64,000 nucleotides of DNA, taken from positions 1 to 64,000 of the forward strand of contig DASZAY010000031.1 of the NCBI GenBank assembly GCA_035944555.1, given 5' to 3'. The position numbers and the translations under genes were made by a program. The stretch is from CADCWK01 sp035944555 (GTDB taxonomy: Bacteria; Chloroflexota; Chloroflexia; Thermomicrobiales; UBA6265). The notes below the pieces were generated by a model. It did no database searches. It was given only the letters and a program-made list of their open reading frames with translations, and was not told the origin of the DNA. Shown here in pieces: positions 35,537-44,970 of the stretch. Numbering within the stretch: the first letter of the stretch is position 1; each line of letters opens with the position of its first letter.

Positions 35537-38500
35537 ATGCCCCGACAGCGCGCCGTCCGCTCTCTCCGGGTCCCACGATCCGCCCCGATACCAGCCGATG
35601 CCAAGCCGGCTGACGACCAGTCATTCGCCCTGGAACCAGGGTCACCGCACGATGAGCCGGTGCGTTCCGCCGCGCCTCCAGTCATGGTCGATACCCCTGC
35701 CACCGACCTAGCCGAGCCGTCGCCCATGCTGGCCAGCGATGACGATGATGCCCCCCTCCTCCCCGGCAAGGCGCCCAGGGTCGATGAGGAGACGGCCGTC
35801 CCACTCCGCAAGCAGTACCTGGCGGTCAAGCGACGGTACCCTGACGCCATCGTCATGTTCCGGCTCGGCGACTTCTACGAGACCTTCGACGGCGACGCCG
35901 AAGTCCTGTCCCGCACGCTCGACGTGGTTCTCACGTCGCGGGAGATGGGCAAGGGCCTGCGGGTCCCAATGTCCGGCGTGCCTCACCATGCCAGCGAGGG
36001 CTACATCGCCCGGCTTATCGAGGCGGGGTACAAGGTCGCCGTCTGCGAGCAGGTCGGCGAAGTCCCGAAGCGAGGGCTGGTCGAGCGCGACGTGACCCGG
36101 GTCGTGACCCCAGGCACCGTTACCGACGAATCACTGCTCGACGCCCGGACCAACAACTACGTCGTCGCGGTCGTCGCCGAGGGCCGGCGAGCGGGACTGG
36201 CGCTGGCGGACATCACGACCGGCGAGTTCGCCGCTACGGACGTCACCGCCGACTCCGCCGAGGAAGCACTCCTGGCGATCGGTCGCGAACTCCTCCGGCT
36301 CGAGCCGGCCGAGATCGTTCACCCAGCGGGGGACATCGCGTCATGGGCTGCCGGCATCGAACCACAGGCTTGGCTGGGCGAACGGTTCGCGACCGGACGT
36401 GGCATGTCTCCCACCGAGGCGTGGCGCTGGCAGCCCGAGCGTGCGGCGACGGCGCTCCTCCAGCATTTCTCGGTCGACCAGCTCGATGGGTTCGGGCTGG
36501 CCGGGCGGTCCCTCGCGACCCGTGCCGCAGGAGGTCTGCTCCAGTACCTGCAGGACACCCAGATCGCCGGCCTGAAGCAGATTACGACGCTTCGCGCCTA
36601 CGCCGTCGACAGCTTCATGACACTCGACGCCCAGACCCGGCGGAATCTCGAACTGACCGAGAGTAGCCGGGGCGACCGCCGGCATAGCCTGGTCGCCGTC
36701 CTCGACCATACCCGCACGCCGATGGGTTCCCGCCTGCTGCGCCAGTGGGTCGGCCAGCCGCTGCTCGACCTCGACGATCTCCGGGCCCGGCAGGATGGTG
36801 TCCAGCACCTGGTCGACGATGCCGTCCTCCGCACGTCGCTGCGCCGGGCCCTCCGCCCGATCGGCGACATCGAGCGACTGGTCAACCGGACCGTGACCGG
36901 CCAGGCAACACCGAAGGATCTGACCACCCTGCGAGCATCGCTGCGCGGCCTGGCTTCCGTGCGCGAAGAACTCGTCGCCATCCCAGGTGTTGGGTCGGTC
37001 GCGGACCCGGCACCGGCACTCGACCTCCTGGAGCGCGCCCTCGCCGACGAGCCCGGTCAGGTTCTGGGCAAGGGGACCGTGCTGCGTGACGGCCACGCCT
37101 CCGAGATCGACGAGTACCGCGAGCGATCGCGGGAAGCACGCGACTTCATCGCCAACCTCGAGCGAACGGAGCGGGAGCGAACGGGCATCCGCACGCTCAA
37201 GGTCGGGTACAACAAGGTCTTCGGGTACTACCTCGAGATCACCTCGGCGGCGCTGGCATCAGCCGAACGAGACGCCGCCCGGCAGTCCGCCCGTGCCTCG
37301 TTCGGCGCGGCACTGGAAGGGGCGGTCGCCGAGGCGCCGGCGGGCGTGTTGCCCGGCGAGTACATCGCCAAGCAGACACTCGCCAACGCGACCCGGTATT
37401 TCACGCCGAAACTCAAGGAGTACGAGACGGTCGTCCTCACCGCCGAGGAGACCCTGTCCGAGCTGGAGACCGCCGCATTCCGTCGCGTGGTCGCGCAGGT
37501 CGCGTCGCATGCCGAGCGCTTGCTCGCCGCCGCCCGCGCCGTCGCCATCGCGGATGTCCTCGCCGGACTGGCCGAGGTCGCCGTTACCCGCCGCTACGTC
37601 CGTCCGCGGCTGACCGACAGTACCGCGCTGGCGATCGCGGAAGGCCGTCACCCCGTCCTCGAGACCGTACTGCCAATCGGTGAGTACGTCCCGAACGACG
37701 TCCGGCTGGACGCAACCGGAACTGACGGCGCCCAGATCGCCATCCTGACCGGGCCCAACATGGCCGGAAAGAGCTCGTACCTGCGGCAGGTCGCCCTGAT
37801 CTGCCTGCTTGCCCAAATCGGGTCGTTCGTCCCCGCAGCCGACGCCGAAATCGGGCTGGTCGATCGGATCTTCACCCGGATCGGCGCCCAGGACGACATC
37901 GCGACGGGCCAGAGCACCTTCATGGTCGAGATGCTGGAAACAGCGAACATCCTCAACCACGCTACCCGCCGCTCACTGGTCGTCCTCGACGAGATCGGCC
38001 GAGGGACGAGCACCTATGACGGCCTCGCCATCGCCCGAGCCATCGTCGAGTACATCCACAACGCCCCTCGTCTCGGCAGCCGGACACTCTTCGCAACCCA
38101 TTACCACGAGCTGACCGAGCTGGAGCGCGTCCTGCCCCGGATCCGCGCCATGCGGATGGACGTCCTCGAGGACGGTGATCAGATCGTCTTCCTCCGCCAG
38201 GTCGTGCCGGGCGGCGCCGACCGCTCCTATGGCGTCCACGTCGCGCAGTTGGCCGGGATCCCGCGCGCCGTGGTCCGCCGCGCCGAGGAGATCCTGCGGA
38301 CCCTTGAGGCAGGAGATCGCGCTGCCCCGGGCGAACCGGCACCCGCGGACGGGACCGAGACCGGCGGCGGGCGGGCTGCCCGGCGAGTCGCGATGCGGCT
38401 GCCCGCCGGCACGGAAGCGTCCGACTCGACGTTCCAGCTGACGATGTTCGACGCCCCCAGTCCGGCCATCACCGCCCTGCGCGAGCTCGATGTCGACGGG

Positions 38501-38563
38501 ATGACGCCGATCGAGGCGCTCACCCGCCTCTACGAGCTCAAGCGCCTGGCGACCGGTTCCTAG
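35537..38563 (+). CDS. mutS: DNA mismatch repair ATPase MutS
   Basis: A 1008-residue mismatch-recognition protein. The mismatch-binding domain I begins near residue 92 (RKQYLAVKRRYPDAIVMFR) and keeps the Phe-x-Glu wedge in GDFYETFDGD. Domains II to IV follow, then the ABC-type ATPase with Walker A GPNMAGKSSYLRQ, signature region TGQSTFMVEM and Walker B LVVLDEIGRGTSTYDG. Before domain I are about 90 residues rich in Pro, Ala and acidic residues, absent from ordinary MutS (about 850-900). ATG 35537 has AGGAG 11 bases upstream; ATG 35684 would give 959 residues. No mutL lies next to it. Confidence 0.95.
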   Translation: MPRQRAVRSLRVPRSAPIPADAKPADDQSFALEPGSPHDEPVRSAAPPVMVDTPATDLAEPSPMLASDDDDAPLLPGKAPRVDEETAVPLRKQYLAVKRRYPDAIVMFRLGDFYETFDGDAEVLSRTLDVVLTSREMGKGLRVPMSGVPHHASEGYIARLIEAGYKVAVCEQVGEVPKRGLVERDVTRVVTPGTVTDESLLDARTNNYVVAVVAEGRRAGLALADITTGEFAATDVTADSAEEALLAIGRELLRLEPAEIVHPAGDIASWAAGIEPQAWLGERFATGRGMSPTEAWRWQPERAATALLQHFSVDQLDGFGLAGRSLATRAAGGLLQYLQDTQIAGLKQITTLRAYAVDSFMTLDAQTRRNLELTESSRGDRRHSLVAVLDHTRTPMGSRLLRQWVGQPLLDLDDLRARQDGVQHLVDDAVLRTSLRRALRPIGDIERLVNRTVTGQATPKDLTTLRASLRGLASVREELVAIPGVGSVADPAPALDLLERALADEPGQVLGKGTVLRDGHASEIDEYRERSREARDFIANLERTERERTGIRTLKVGYNKVFGYYLEITSAALASAERDAARQSARASFGAALEGAVAEAPAGVLPGEYIAKQTLANATRYFTPKLKEYETVVLTAEETLSELETAAFRRVVAQVASHAERLLAAARAVAIADVLAGLAEVAVTRRYVRPRLTDSTALAIAEGRHPVLETVLPIGEYVPNDVRLDATGTDGAQIAILTGPNMAGKSSYLRQVALICLLAQIGSFVPAADAEIGLVDRIFTRIGAQDDIATGQSTFMVEMLETANILNHATRRSLVVLDEIGRGTSTYDGLAIARAIVEYIHNAPRLGSRTLFATHYHELTELERVLPRIRAMRMDVLEDGDQIVFLRQVVPGGADRSYGVHVAQLAGIPRAVVRRAEEILRTLEAGDRAAPGEPAPADGTETGGGRAARRVAMRLPAGTEASDSTFQLTMFDAPSPAITALRELDVDGMTPIEALTRLYELKRLATGS

Positions 38564-38873
38564 CACCCGGGGCCGGTCCACAGCATTGGTGGCCGCGGGT
38601 GGTCTGGCTCCGCCATCTGGGTGGCTCCCTCGCGAAACGTATGGAACCCGAGGACCGGGCAGGGTTGTCATTGCCCGGCTCCATCCTCAACGAGAACTCC
38701 GACTCCTGGGCCGATCACCGTAGAGCGGTCGTGGAGCGCCCACTGGGGGATCCCTTCCGGACTGCTCGCGGTTCTGACCCACGCCCGTGGGATTCAAGGG
38801 GTACCATGCCCCCCGCAACATCGTGTTGATGGGTTCCGTCGGTGCCCGCGGAAACGAGTTGGAGCTGAATCTG
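38564..38873. other. Intergenic region between mutS and oligoendopeptidase F
   Basis: 310 bases with no supported gene, terminator or consensus promoter; in-frame codons from 38787 precede the peptidase but lack a ribosome-binding site. Confidence 0.4.
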
Positions 38874-40700
38874 ATGACCGCTATGTCCCACGCCGCTGTC
38901 CCACCCCGCTCCGCCATCCCGGTCGACAAGACATGGGATCTCGAGAGTGTCTATGCGTCCCCGGCCGACTGGGAAGCCGACTTCACCGCGGTGGATGGCC
39001 GGATCGCCGAGATCTCCGCGCGCTCCGGCGTGATCGGGTACAGCGCCGCCGATCTGCTCGCCACGCTGAAGCTTCGTGACGAGATCTGGACGAAGGTCGA
39101 GCAGGTCAGCGTCTTCGCCCACCTCCGCTACGCCGAGGATTCCGGCAACACGACCAACTCGGCCATGGCGTCCCGGGCCAGCGGCCTCGCCGCCCGGGCC
39201 CAGGCTGCAGCCGCCTACATCGACCCGGCGATCCTCGCCATCGAACCGTCGACGCTCCAGTCCTGGGTCGAGAGCGAGCCGGGGCTGCAGCAGTACCGCT
39301 TCGCCTTCGAGGATCTCGACCGGATGCGGCCGCACGTTCGGTCCGGTGAGGTCGAGGCCGTCCTCGCTCAGGCCAGCGAGATTGCGAGGGCGCCCTACAC
39401 CACCTCGTCCACACTGACCGATACCGAGTTGCCGTTTGGCACGATTCTCGACAGCGACGGGACGACGGTGCAGCTCAGCCAGGGCAACGTCGAGCGGTAC
39501 CTGGCCAGCACCGACCCGGCCGTCCGCCGGTCCGCCTGGACCGTCGCCGCCGACGCACATCTCGCCTTCTCCAACACGCTCGGCGAGATCCTGCAGACCG
39601 GTATCAAGGCCGACGTCTTCTACAGCCGCGCCCACGATTTCCCGACCGCGCTCGAGGCGTCCCTCGCGCCGACCAACCTGCCGCCCGCGGTCTTCCATAA
39701 CCTGATCGAGACCGTGCGACGCAACTACCCGACGTGGCACCGCTACTTCCGTGTCCGCCGGCAGCTCCTGGGCGTCGACGAGCTTCATCCCGGCGACCTG
39801 CATGCCCCGCTTGGCGAGGGCGCACCGGTGATCAGCTGGGAGGAGGGCGTCGAACTGGTCCTCAAGACGCTCGAGCCGATGGGCGAGGAGTACGTCGAGC
39901 TCAACCGGAAGGGCATGGCCAGCCGCTGGGTCGATGTCCTTCCCAACCAGGGCAAGGGCAGCGGGGCCTTCTCGAGTGGGTCGTACACCACTCAGCCATT
40001 CATCAGCATGAACTGGCATGACGACCTCGGCTCCGTGAGCACGCTGACCCACGAGCTGGGCCACTCCTGCCACAGCTGGCATGTCAACCACAGCCAGCCG
40101 GTGGGGTATTCGAGCTACTCGATGTCGTCGGCCGAGACGGCGAGCAACTTCCACCAGGCGCTGATGGGCAAGTACCTGCTCGACACGCACGACGAGCGGG
40201 GCTGGCTGCTGGCGATCCTGGAGGAGCGGATGGCCAACCACTTCCGCTACTTCTTCATCATGCCGATCCTTGCCCAGTTCGAACTCTGGGCTCACGGCGA
40301 GATCGAGGCCGGCCGGGCACTGACCGGCGACAGCATGACCGACAAGCTGGCCGAGCTGTTCATGGAGGGGTACGGCGGCGAAGTCGTGGTCGACGAGCAC
40401 GATCGTCCGCGCCTCGGCGTGACGTGGGCCCAGTTCCCGCACCTGTTCATGAACTTCTATGTGTTCCAGTACGCCGTCGGCATCAGCGCCGCCGCCGCCC
40501 TTGCCCGGCCGATCCTTGCCGGAGACACTGAGGCACGTGACCGCTACATTGCCTTCCTGCAGGAGGGCGGTTCGTCGTACCCGATCGACCAGCTCCGGCG
40601 CGCCGGGATCGACATGAGCTCACCGGAGCCCGTCCAGGCGGCCTTCGACATCCTTGCCGGGTACGTCGACCGGCTGGAAGAGCTCGCGAAGTCTGCCTGA
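38874..40700 (+). CDS. Oligoendopeptidase F-type M3 metallopeptidase
   Basis: A 608-residue cytosolic zinc peptidase that cuts oligopeptides. The zinc motif HELGH lies in LTHELGHSCHSWH near residue 390, and the third ligand Glu in SSAETASNFHQ about 25 residues later. The N-terminal DKTWDLESVYAS and helical cap are typical of PepF. ATG 38874 follows GGAG; ATG 38883 is also possible. It is closed by a hairpin with a T-rich tail. No signal peptide is present. Confidence 0.95.
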   Translation: MTAMSHAAVPPRSAIPVDKTWDLESVYASPADWEADFTAVDGRIAEISARSGVIGYSAADLLATLKLRDEIWTKVEQVSVFAHLRYAEDSGNTTNSAMASRASGLAARAQAAAAYIDPAILAIEPSTLQSWVESEPGLQQYRFAFEDLDRMRPHVRSGEVEAVLAQASEIARAPYTTSSTLTDTELPFGTILDSDGTTVQLSQGNVERYLASTDPAVRRSAWTVAADAHLAFSNTLGEILQTGIKADVFYSRAHDFPTALEASLAPTNLPPAVFHNLIETVRRNYPTWHRYFRVRRQLLGVDELHPGDLHAPLGEGAPVISWEEGVELVLKTLEPMGEEYVELNRKGMASRWVDVLPNQGKGSGAFSSGSYTTQPFISMNWHDDLGSVSTLTHELGHSCHSWHVNHSQPVGYSSYSMSSAETASNFHQALMGKYLLDTHDERGWLLAILEERMANHFRYFFIMPILAQFELWAHGEIEAGRALTGDSMTDKLAELFMEGYGGEVVVDEHDRPRLGVTWAQFPHLFMNFYVFQYAVGISAAAALARPILAGDTEARDRYIAFLQEGGSSYPIDQLRRAGIDMSSPEPVQAAFDILAGYVDRLEELAKSA

Positions 40701-40726
40701 GCTGAGACCGCTCCTGAAGTCGGACA

Positions 40727-40759
40727 CCGCAGCCCGCCGAGTGTATCGGCGGGCTGCGG
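40727..40759 (+). terminator. Terminator after oligoendopeptidase F
   Basis: Perfect 14-bp stem (40727-40740 with 40746-40759), 5-base loop, followed by CATTTTCC. Confidence 0.85.
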
Positions 40760-40896
40760 CATTTTCCGGACGGTCGGTGCCACGCTCTGCGCATCGAAGT
40801 TTGCGACTCGAGGCGACATTTGATGAAAGCGCCCCGGTCAACCCGCTCGAGGTTGAGCTCGATCGTTCCTACAGGAGCAGCATCGTCCAGCCCAAC

Positions 40897-41100
40897 TGAT
40901 TCGCCCAGGCCAGCATCCGGGAGTACTGGGTCCTTGATCCGGCCGAGCGATCATTCACGGTCCCTGCACCGGACGGCAACCTGTTCCGTTTCCAGTCTCC
41001 CGACGACACAGGGGGCTTCGTCTCGGCGGTCATTGAGGGACCCGCCGTCGACCCACAGTCCTGCTGGGCCGACGTGGACGACAAGGCGCCGGCGGCTTCC
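40897..41100 (+). pseudogene. Remnant resembling the C-terminal part of a Uma2-family (DUF820) protein
   Basis: One plus frame reads FAQASIREYWVLDPAERSF, then GNLFRFQSPDDTG, then FVSAVIEGPAVD. This matches the closing part of Uma2/DUF820 proteins (typically a GIREYWLVDP segment, a short strand pair, then an S-x-LPG-like end). The usual N-terminal two-thirds is absent: the frame meets TGA at 40897 and nothing similar precedes it. The frame then stays open antisense to the GH13 gene. It looks like a decayed fragment of a PD-(D/E)XK nuclease-like family that is often multi-copy in Chloroflexota and cyanobacteria. Confidence 0.5.
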
Positions 41101-41150
41101 TGGCCTTGTGCGGACCGAGCGACCCTTCCCTTCATCAGTAGAGGTCTGGC

Positions 41151-43478
41151 TCAGGACAGGAGCGTCGCCGCCGGACGGATCGTGATGACCCTTACCTGGT
41201 ACGGGTCGAAGGTCAGACCAACGGATATCTGCTCGTGCGTCGACCAGCCGAACGAATCACCGGCCCGGATGCTGTCCCCGTTCCAGACGTCGCGCAGCAG
41301 CATCTCGCCATCGTTGCCACTTCCCGGTATCCCGACCGTCGTCCGCACCGCTTCGTTGGCGAAGTTGACCAGGACGACCGTTCGATGGCCACCGTGGGAG
41401 CGTTCCACGGCATAGACGCGCCGGTCACCGGACGAGACGGATGACCAGTCAGACGTCCCGACGCGCAACTCCGGGAGGTGGTGCTTCAGCGTGAGCATCC
41501 GCCGGAGGTCGTCCTCGATGCCCTGCTCGCCGCCAACAAACATCATGTACGCGCCGCCACTCAGTCCCCAGGTCGCCATCAGCGCCCGGGTCGCGGGCAG
41601 GCCGTACTGCTCTCGCCGCCACTTGAACCCCGGCAGCGGCCACCAGAACGAGTCGTGCGAGTCGATGTGGTGGGCCGTCATCGAGCCACGGGGAAGCGTC
41701 GCGTCCTTGTCATGGAACCAGTCGGCGAGGTCCTGCCCGTCCCTGAGCGACAGCGGGTTTTCCTCCGCCGCATGCTCCGGCCGCATGACCGCCCCGATCA
41801 ATGGGTGCTCGTCGTAGTTGTAAACGAGGTCCATCGTCTGGCGGAAGAGAACGCCTGCCGGCTCGGTGTAGAGCAGCGCGTCGGGATGGCGCCGCTTGAT
41901 CTCCCGCCGCAGCCGCGAGAAGTGTTCGACAGCGCCAAGCTGGGAGGCGCTGGCGCGCCGTTCGGTCGCCGGCGACCAGTTCGGCACCTCGTTGTAGGTC
42001 GGCGCGTCGAACCGAAACCCGTCGACTCCGAGCCGCTCCATCAACATCAGGCAGACGCCGGTGAAGTACTCCTGCCAGGCGACGTTGTTGGTGTCGAACG
42101 CCTTGGTGTAGACGCCGATGATCTGGCCGTCCGAATCGCGGATGAACCACTCCGGGTGCTCGTCAGCCATGGGATGGTCGCCCGGCGAACCGCCCGCCCA
42201 GTGCGGCTCGAAGTCGATGATGTGGCGTGCCCAGGAGACGAGATAGTCGTATCCCCGGTAGGTGTTGAAATCCTCGCTCGGCTGGATCTCGGTCCCCTCG
42301 TCGAGGCGGGCGAAGTACGGCCCATTCCGGACCCGGTCAGCCGTCGCGGTGATCATCCGCTCGTCGATCACCCCATGCATGAGGATGTCGAGGATCACCC
42401 GCATCCCGTGCGCGTGCGCCGCCTCGACCACGCGCCGGAGGTCCGCCTCATCGCCGTACGACAGGTCGATGTCGTGGTAGTCGTAGACGTTGTAAGACGG
42501 GAACGGCTGGCGGGGCATGATCTGGATGCAATCGAAGCCCAGGCCGGCGATCCGCCCCACGTCCTCGTAGAGGTCGCGCATCGTCGGGTACGGGCTGTAC
42601 TCCCAGCCACCCCAGAAGACCGACGTGCCGATCTGGGCCTCGTACAGGTTGGCGCCTCGGACCCACTCCGGCGTGTCGTTTGGCGATGCGAATCCCAGGG
42701 GCTCGTACCAGTCCTGGACTTCGTCGCGGACCGCGTCCCAACCGTGCTCGAACAGGTCCAGCTGGATACCGCCCCAGTGCAGGCGCTCACCAGGCCGAAG
42801 CCGCCCGGCCAGCTTGGTTTGTGTCGTCAGCGCCGAGGCCCCGTCCACGACCGACAACTCATTGACCGTCTGCTCCGTCCGGCTCAGCGGCCAGATCAGC
42901 TGCGTGGCGCCACTATCCGGCCGCTCCAGCGCGATCATCCCGGACCCGCGGAACGCGGCATCTCCGCAGCTGATCGCGCCGGACACCTCACCAAGCCTGA
43001 CGCCCGACCGGATCGCCACGTTGGGCGCGTAGAGCCGCCAGTCCTCTACGGCATCCGGGGCAAACTCCGTCGTCAGGTAGAGATCCCGAAGTGTCGCGGT
43101 TCCGTTTCCCGGCGGAGAAAGGGTCAGCGAAATCTCCAGTCGCGGCGCAGCGACGCGGAACAGATACGCGATCTCGACGGCCCACTCCCCGACCGTGACC
43201 GGCACGACGTAGCGTTCTTCCTGCCCCAGGTGCTCGTGGACAACCGGGGCATCGCGACGCCGGACATCATGCAGATCGATCGTGTCGGCGTAGGCCATCC
43301 CGAATGGCTGGGCGTCGACCTCCTGTCCTTCGGTGACCAACCTGATCCCGACGCGGAGCGGATTGGTGATCGAGCCGGTACTTAGCGCCAGGGGGAGCCC
43401 CGTCGCGGCGTCCAGCTCCAGGTGAAGCCGCCCCGTCCTGTCCGTCAGAGCCGTCTCGCTCGTTACTTGCGTCACCAC
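41151..43478 (-). CDS. GH13 alpha-amylase-family enzyme
   Basis: A 775-residue protein with an N-terminal beta-rich region of about 270 residues, a GH13 TIM barrel and a C-terminal beta domain. Barrel motifs: nucleophile Asp in VDGFRFDAPT, acid/base Glu in LLYTEPAG, and the transition-state Asp in AHHIDSHDSFWW. GANLYEAQIGTSVFWGGW begins the barrel. There is no signal peptide, so it acts inside the cell. It is the last gene of the minus-strand sugar locus, 93 bases after the dehydratase gene, with a palindrome in that gap. Substrate is uncertain: a maltodextrin-type or other alpha-glucan oligosaccharide is likely. Confidence 0.85.
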   Translation of the reverse strand: MVTQVTSETALTDRTGRLHLELDAATGLPLALSTGSITNPLRVGIRLVTEGQEVDAQPFGMAYADTIDLHDVRRRDAPVVHEHLGQEERYVVPVTVGEWAVEIAYLFRVAAPRLEISLTLSPPGNGTATLRDLYLTTEFAPDAVEDWRLYAPNVAIRSGVRLGEVSGAISCGDAAFRGSGMIALERPDSGATQLIWPLSRTEQTVNELSVVDGASALTTQTKLAGRLRPGERLHWGGIQLDLFEHGWDAVRDEVQDWYEPLGFASPNDTPEWVRGANLYEAQIGTSVFWGGWEYSPYPTMRDLYEDVGRIAGLGFDCIQIMPRQPFPSYNVYDYHDIDLSYGDEADLRRVVEAAHAHGMRVILDILMHGVIDERMITATADRVRNGPYFARLDEGTEIQPSEDFNTYRGYDYLVSWARHIIDFEPHWAGGSPGDHPMADEHPEWFIRDSDGQIIGVYTKAFDTNNVAWQEYFTGVCLMLMERLGVDGFRFDAPTYNEVPNWSPATERRASASQLGAVEHFSRLRREIKRRHPDALLYTEPAGVLFRQTMDLVYNYDEHPLIGAVMRPEHAAEENPLSLRDGQDLADWFHDKDATLPRGSMTAHHIDSHDSFWWPLPGFKWRREQYGLPATRALMATWGLSGGAYMMFVGGEQGIEDDLRRMLTLKHHLPELRVGTSDWSSVSSGDRRVYAVERSHGGHRTVVLVNFANEAVRTTVGIPGSGNDGEMLLRDVWNGDSIRAGDSFGWSTHEQISVGLTFDPYQVRVITIRPAATLLS

Positions 43479-43522
43479 GGTCTCCCTTCGAATTGCCGCA
43501 TCTGATCGATCAAGCGGTCCAA

Positions 43523-43534
43523 CCGGTAGGACCA
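43523..43534. promoter_or_regulatory. GntR-like palindrome upstream of the GH13 gene
   Basis: CCGGTAGGACCA, with inner arms GGT and ACC around a 3-base centre, 45 bases before the GH13 start. Its reverse complement shares TGGTCCTACC with the site at 49329-49339. Confidence 0.4.
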
Positions 43535-43571
43535 GTTCGCAGACACACGAATGTGCCTGCCTTGACAGGGA

Positions 43572-44909
43572 TTAGTCCCGCTGGCGGCCCTCCTGGAGCA
43601 GATTGACCACACGGCCCCTGCTCCCATCGCCTGGCATCACCGCGGAAGCGTCATCCCCGGAGGCGGGATTGCTGTTGAGATCGAGGTCGGTCCCGCCCCA
43701 GGTCCGGACCTCTTCACCGCTGACCACGACCGTGGCGTCCGGGCGCCGCCAGAGGTCGGGCAGCAGTTCCGTCCCCAGGCCCGGACCCGGGGGAGGGGTG
43801 ATCATCCCGTCGCGAATCTCGGGAAGCACGGTGACGAGCTCGCCGTACCAGCCGTGATAGAAGGCACGGACCATCTCCTGGATCAGGGCGTTCGGCGCGT
43901 TCGTCGAGAGGTGTGTCGAGGCCGTCAACACGATCGGACCCGTGCAATCGTGGAACATCACCGGTCGCTGATGGCTCTCAGCCAGCGAGGCGATCTTCCG
44001 AGCCTCCGAGATGCCGCCCGTCCACGACACGTCGACCATGACGATGCCGGCCGCTTTCTTCTCCAGCACCTCCCGGTAGGACCAACGCGTCGCCAGCGTC
44101 TCAGACGCGGCGATCGGTACCCGAGTCTGGGAGGCGAGTTCAGCCAGCACGTCGATGGAGTCGGCTTTGACTGGATCCTCGAACCAGGCTGGCTGGAAGG
44201 GCTCCAGCGCCGCGCAGATCTGCCGGGCGGCAGGGAAGCTCCAGAGCGAGTGCAGCTCGACCATGATGTCGATCCGGTTGCCGACGGCCGCGCGGATCTT
44301 CCGGAACGGCTCCAGCGCCATGTCCAGATCGGGCAGCGAGATGTACTGCCCATTGCTGCGTTCGGCGTAGGCGTCGAACGGCCAGATCTTCATCCCGGTG
44401 ATGCCTTCCGAGAGCAGGCTCTCCGCTACCTCGTCGGCCCGGGAAAGAAATCCCTCAAGGTCCTCGTACGGTCCCTCGTCCTGCTGCGGCAGTCCCCAGT
44501 TCTCGACGGCCTGCCGGGGCTGGTTCCGCACGTACCGGTAACCGGCGCAGGTGTTGTAGACCCGGACGGCATCGCGTGACCGGCCGCCGAGCAACTGGTA
44601 GATCGGCTGCCCAGTCGCCTTGCCGAACAGGTCCCAGAGCGCGATATCGATGGCCGAGTTGCCCCGCATCTCGGCACCGGACGAGCGGTAGCCAAAGTAC
44701 CCGTAGAGTCCCCGGGCGTGGCGGTCGATCTCCAGCGGATCCTGCCCGAGCAGATACGGCGCAACCGTCTCGTGGATGTATGCCTCGACCGCCCGGGCGC
44801 CATAGAAGGTCTCGCCCAATCCGATCATGCCCTCGTCGGTGTGGACGCGGGTGAACAGGATGTTCGGGAACTCGTCCAGCCGGAGCGTCTCGATCTGTGT
44901 GACGCGCAC
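43572..44909 (-). CDS. Enolase-superfamily (mandelate racemase/muconate lactonizing) sugar-acid dehydratase-like protein
   Basis: A 445-residue enolase-superfamily protein. The capping domain includes DEGMIGLGETFYG and RGNSAIDIALWDLFGKATG; the barrel has metal-site acids in IMVELHS, AWFEDPV and AASETL, the second-strand Lys in GMKIWPF, and a His-Asp pair spread over MVDVSWTGG and MFHDCTGPIV, as in acid-sugar dehydratases. GTG 44909 follows GGAGG at a good distance; ATG 44948 has none. The adjacent FadR-type regulator and ABC transporter point to aldonate or uronate catabolism. The exact acid sugar is not deducible. Confidence 0.85.
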   Translation of the reverse strand: MRVTQIETLRLDEFPNILFTRVHTDEGMIGLGETFYGARAVEAYIHETVAPYLLGQDPLEIDRHARGLYGYFGYRSSGAEMRGNSAIDIALWDLFGKATGQPIYQLLGGRSRDAVRVYNTCAGYRYVRNQPRQAVENWGLPQQDEGPYEDLEGFLSRADEVAESLLSEGITGMKIWPFDAYAERSNGQYISLPDLDMALEPFRKIRAAVGNRIDIMVELHSLWSFPAARQICAALEPFQPAWFEDPVKADSIDVLAELASQTRVPIAASETLATRWSYREVLEKKAAGIVMVDVSWTGGISEARKIASLAESHQRPVMFHDCTGPIVLTASTHLSTNAPNALIQEMVRAFYHGWYGELVTVLPEIRDGMITPPPGPGLGTELLPDLWRRPDATVVVSGEEVRTWGGTDLDLNSNPASGDDASAVMPGDGSRGRVVNLLQEGRQRD

Positions 44910-44970
44910 GTCTCCCCCTCCGCGACCGACCTCTTCGGTCGCGCTCATCGCTTACGCGACTGGGTCCAGA

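Noticed and set aside
34975..35856. N-terminal extension of the YciI-like frame to 293 residues
   Set aside because: The extra part is antisense to mutS; ATG 35268 has a ribosome-binding site and gives the family length.
38715..40442. 575-codon minus-strand open frame
   Set aside because: Antisense to oligoendopeptidase F; residue composition is that of a shadow frame.
41478..43385. 635-codon plus-strand open frame
   Set aside because: Lies antisense within the GH13 gene, which carries all catalytic motifs; the reverse product is a shadow.
44074..44084. Third copy of the GGTAGGACC operator-like motif
   Set aside because: It lies in the dehydratase coding sequence, where it encodes Trp-Ser-Tyr-Arg, so it is probably chance.
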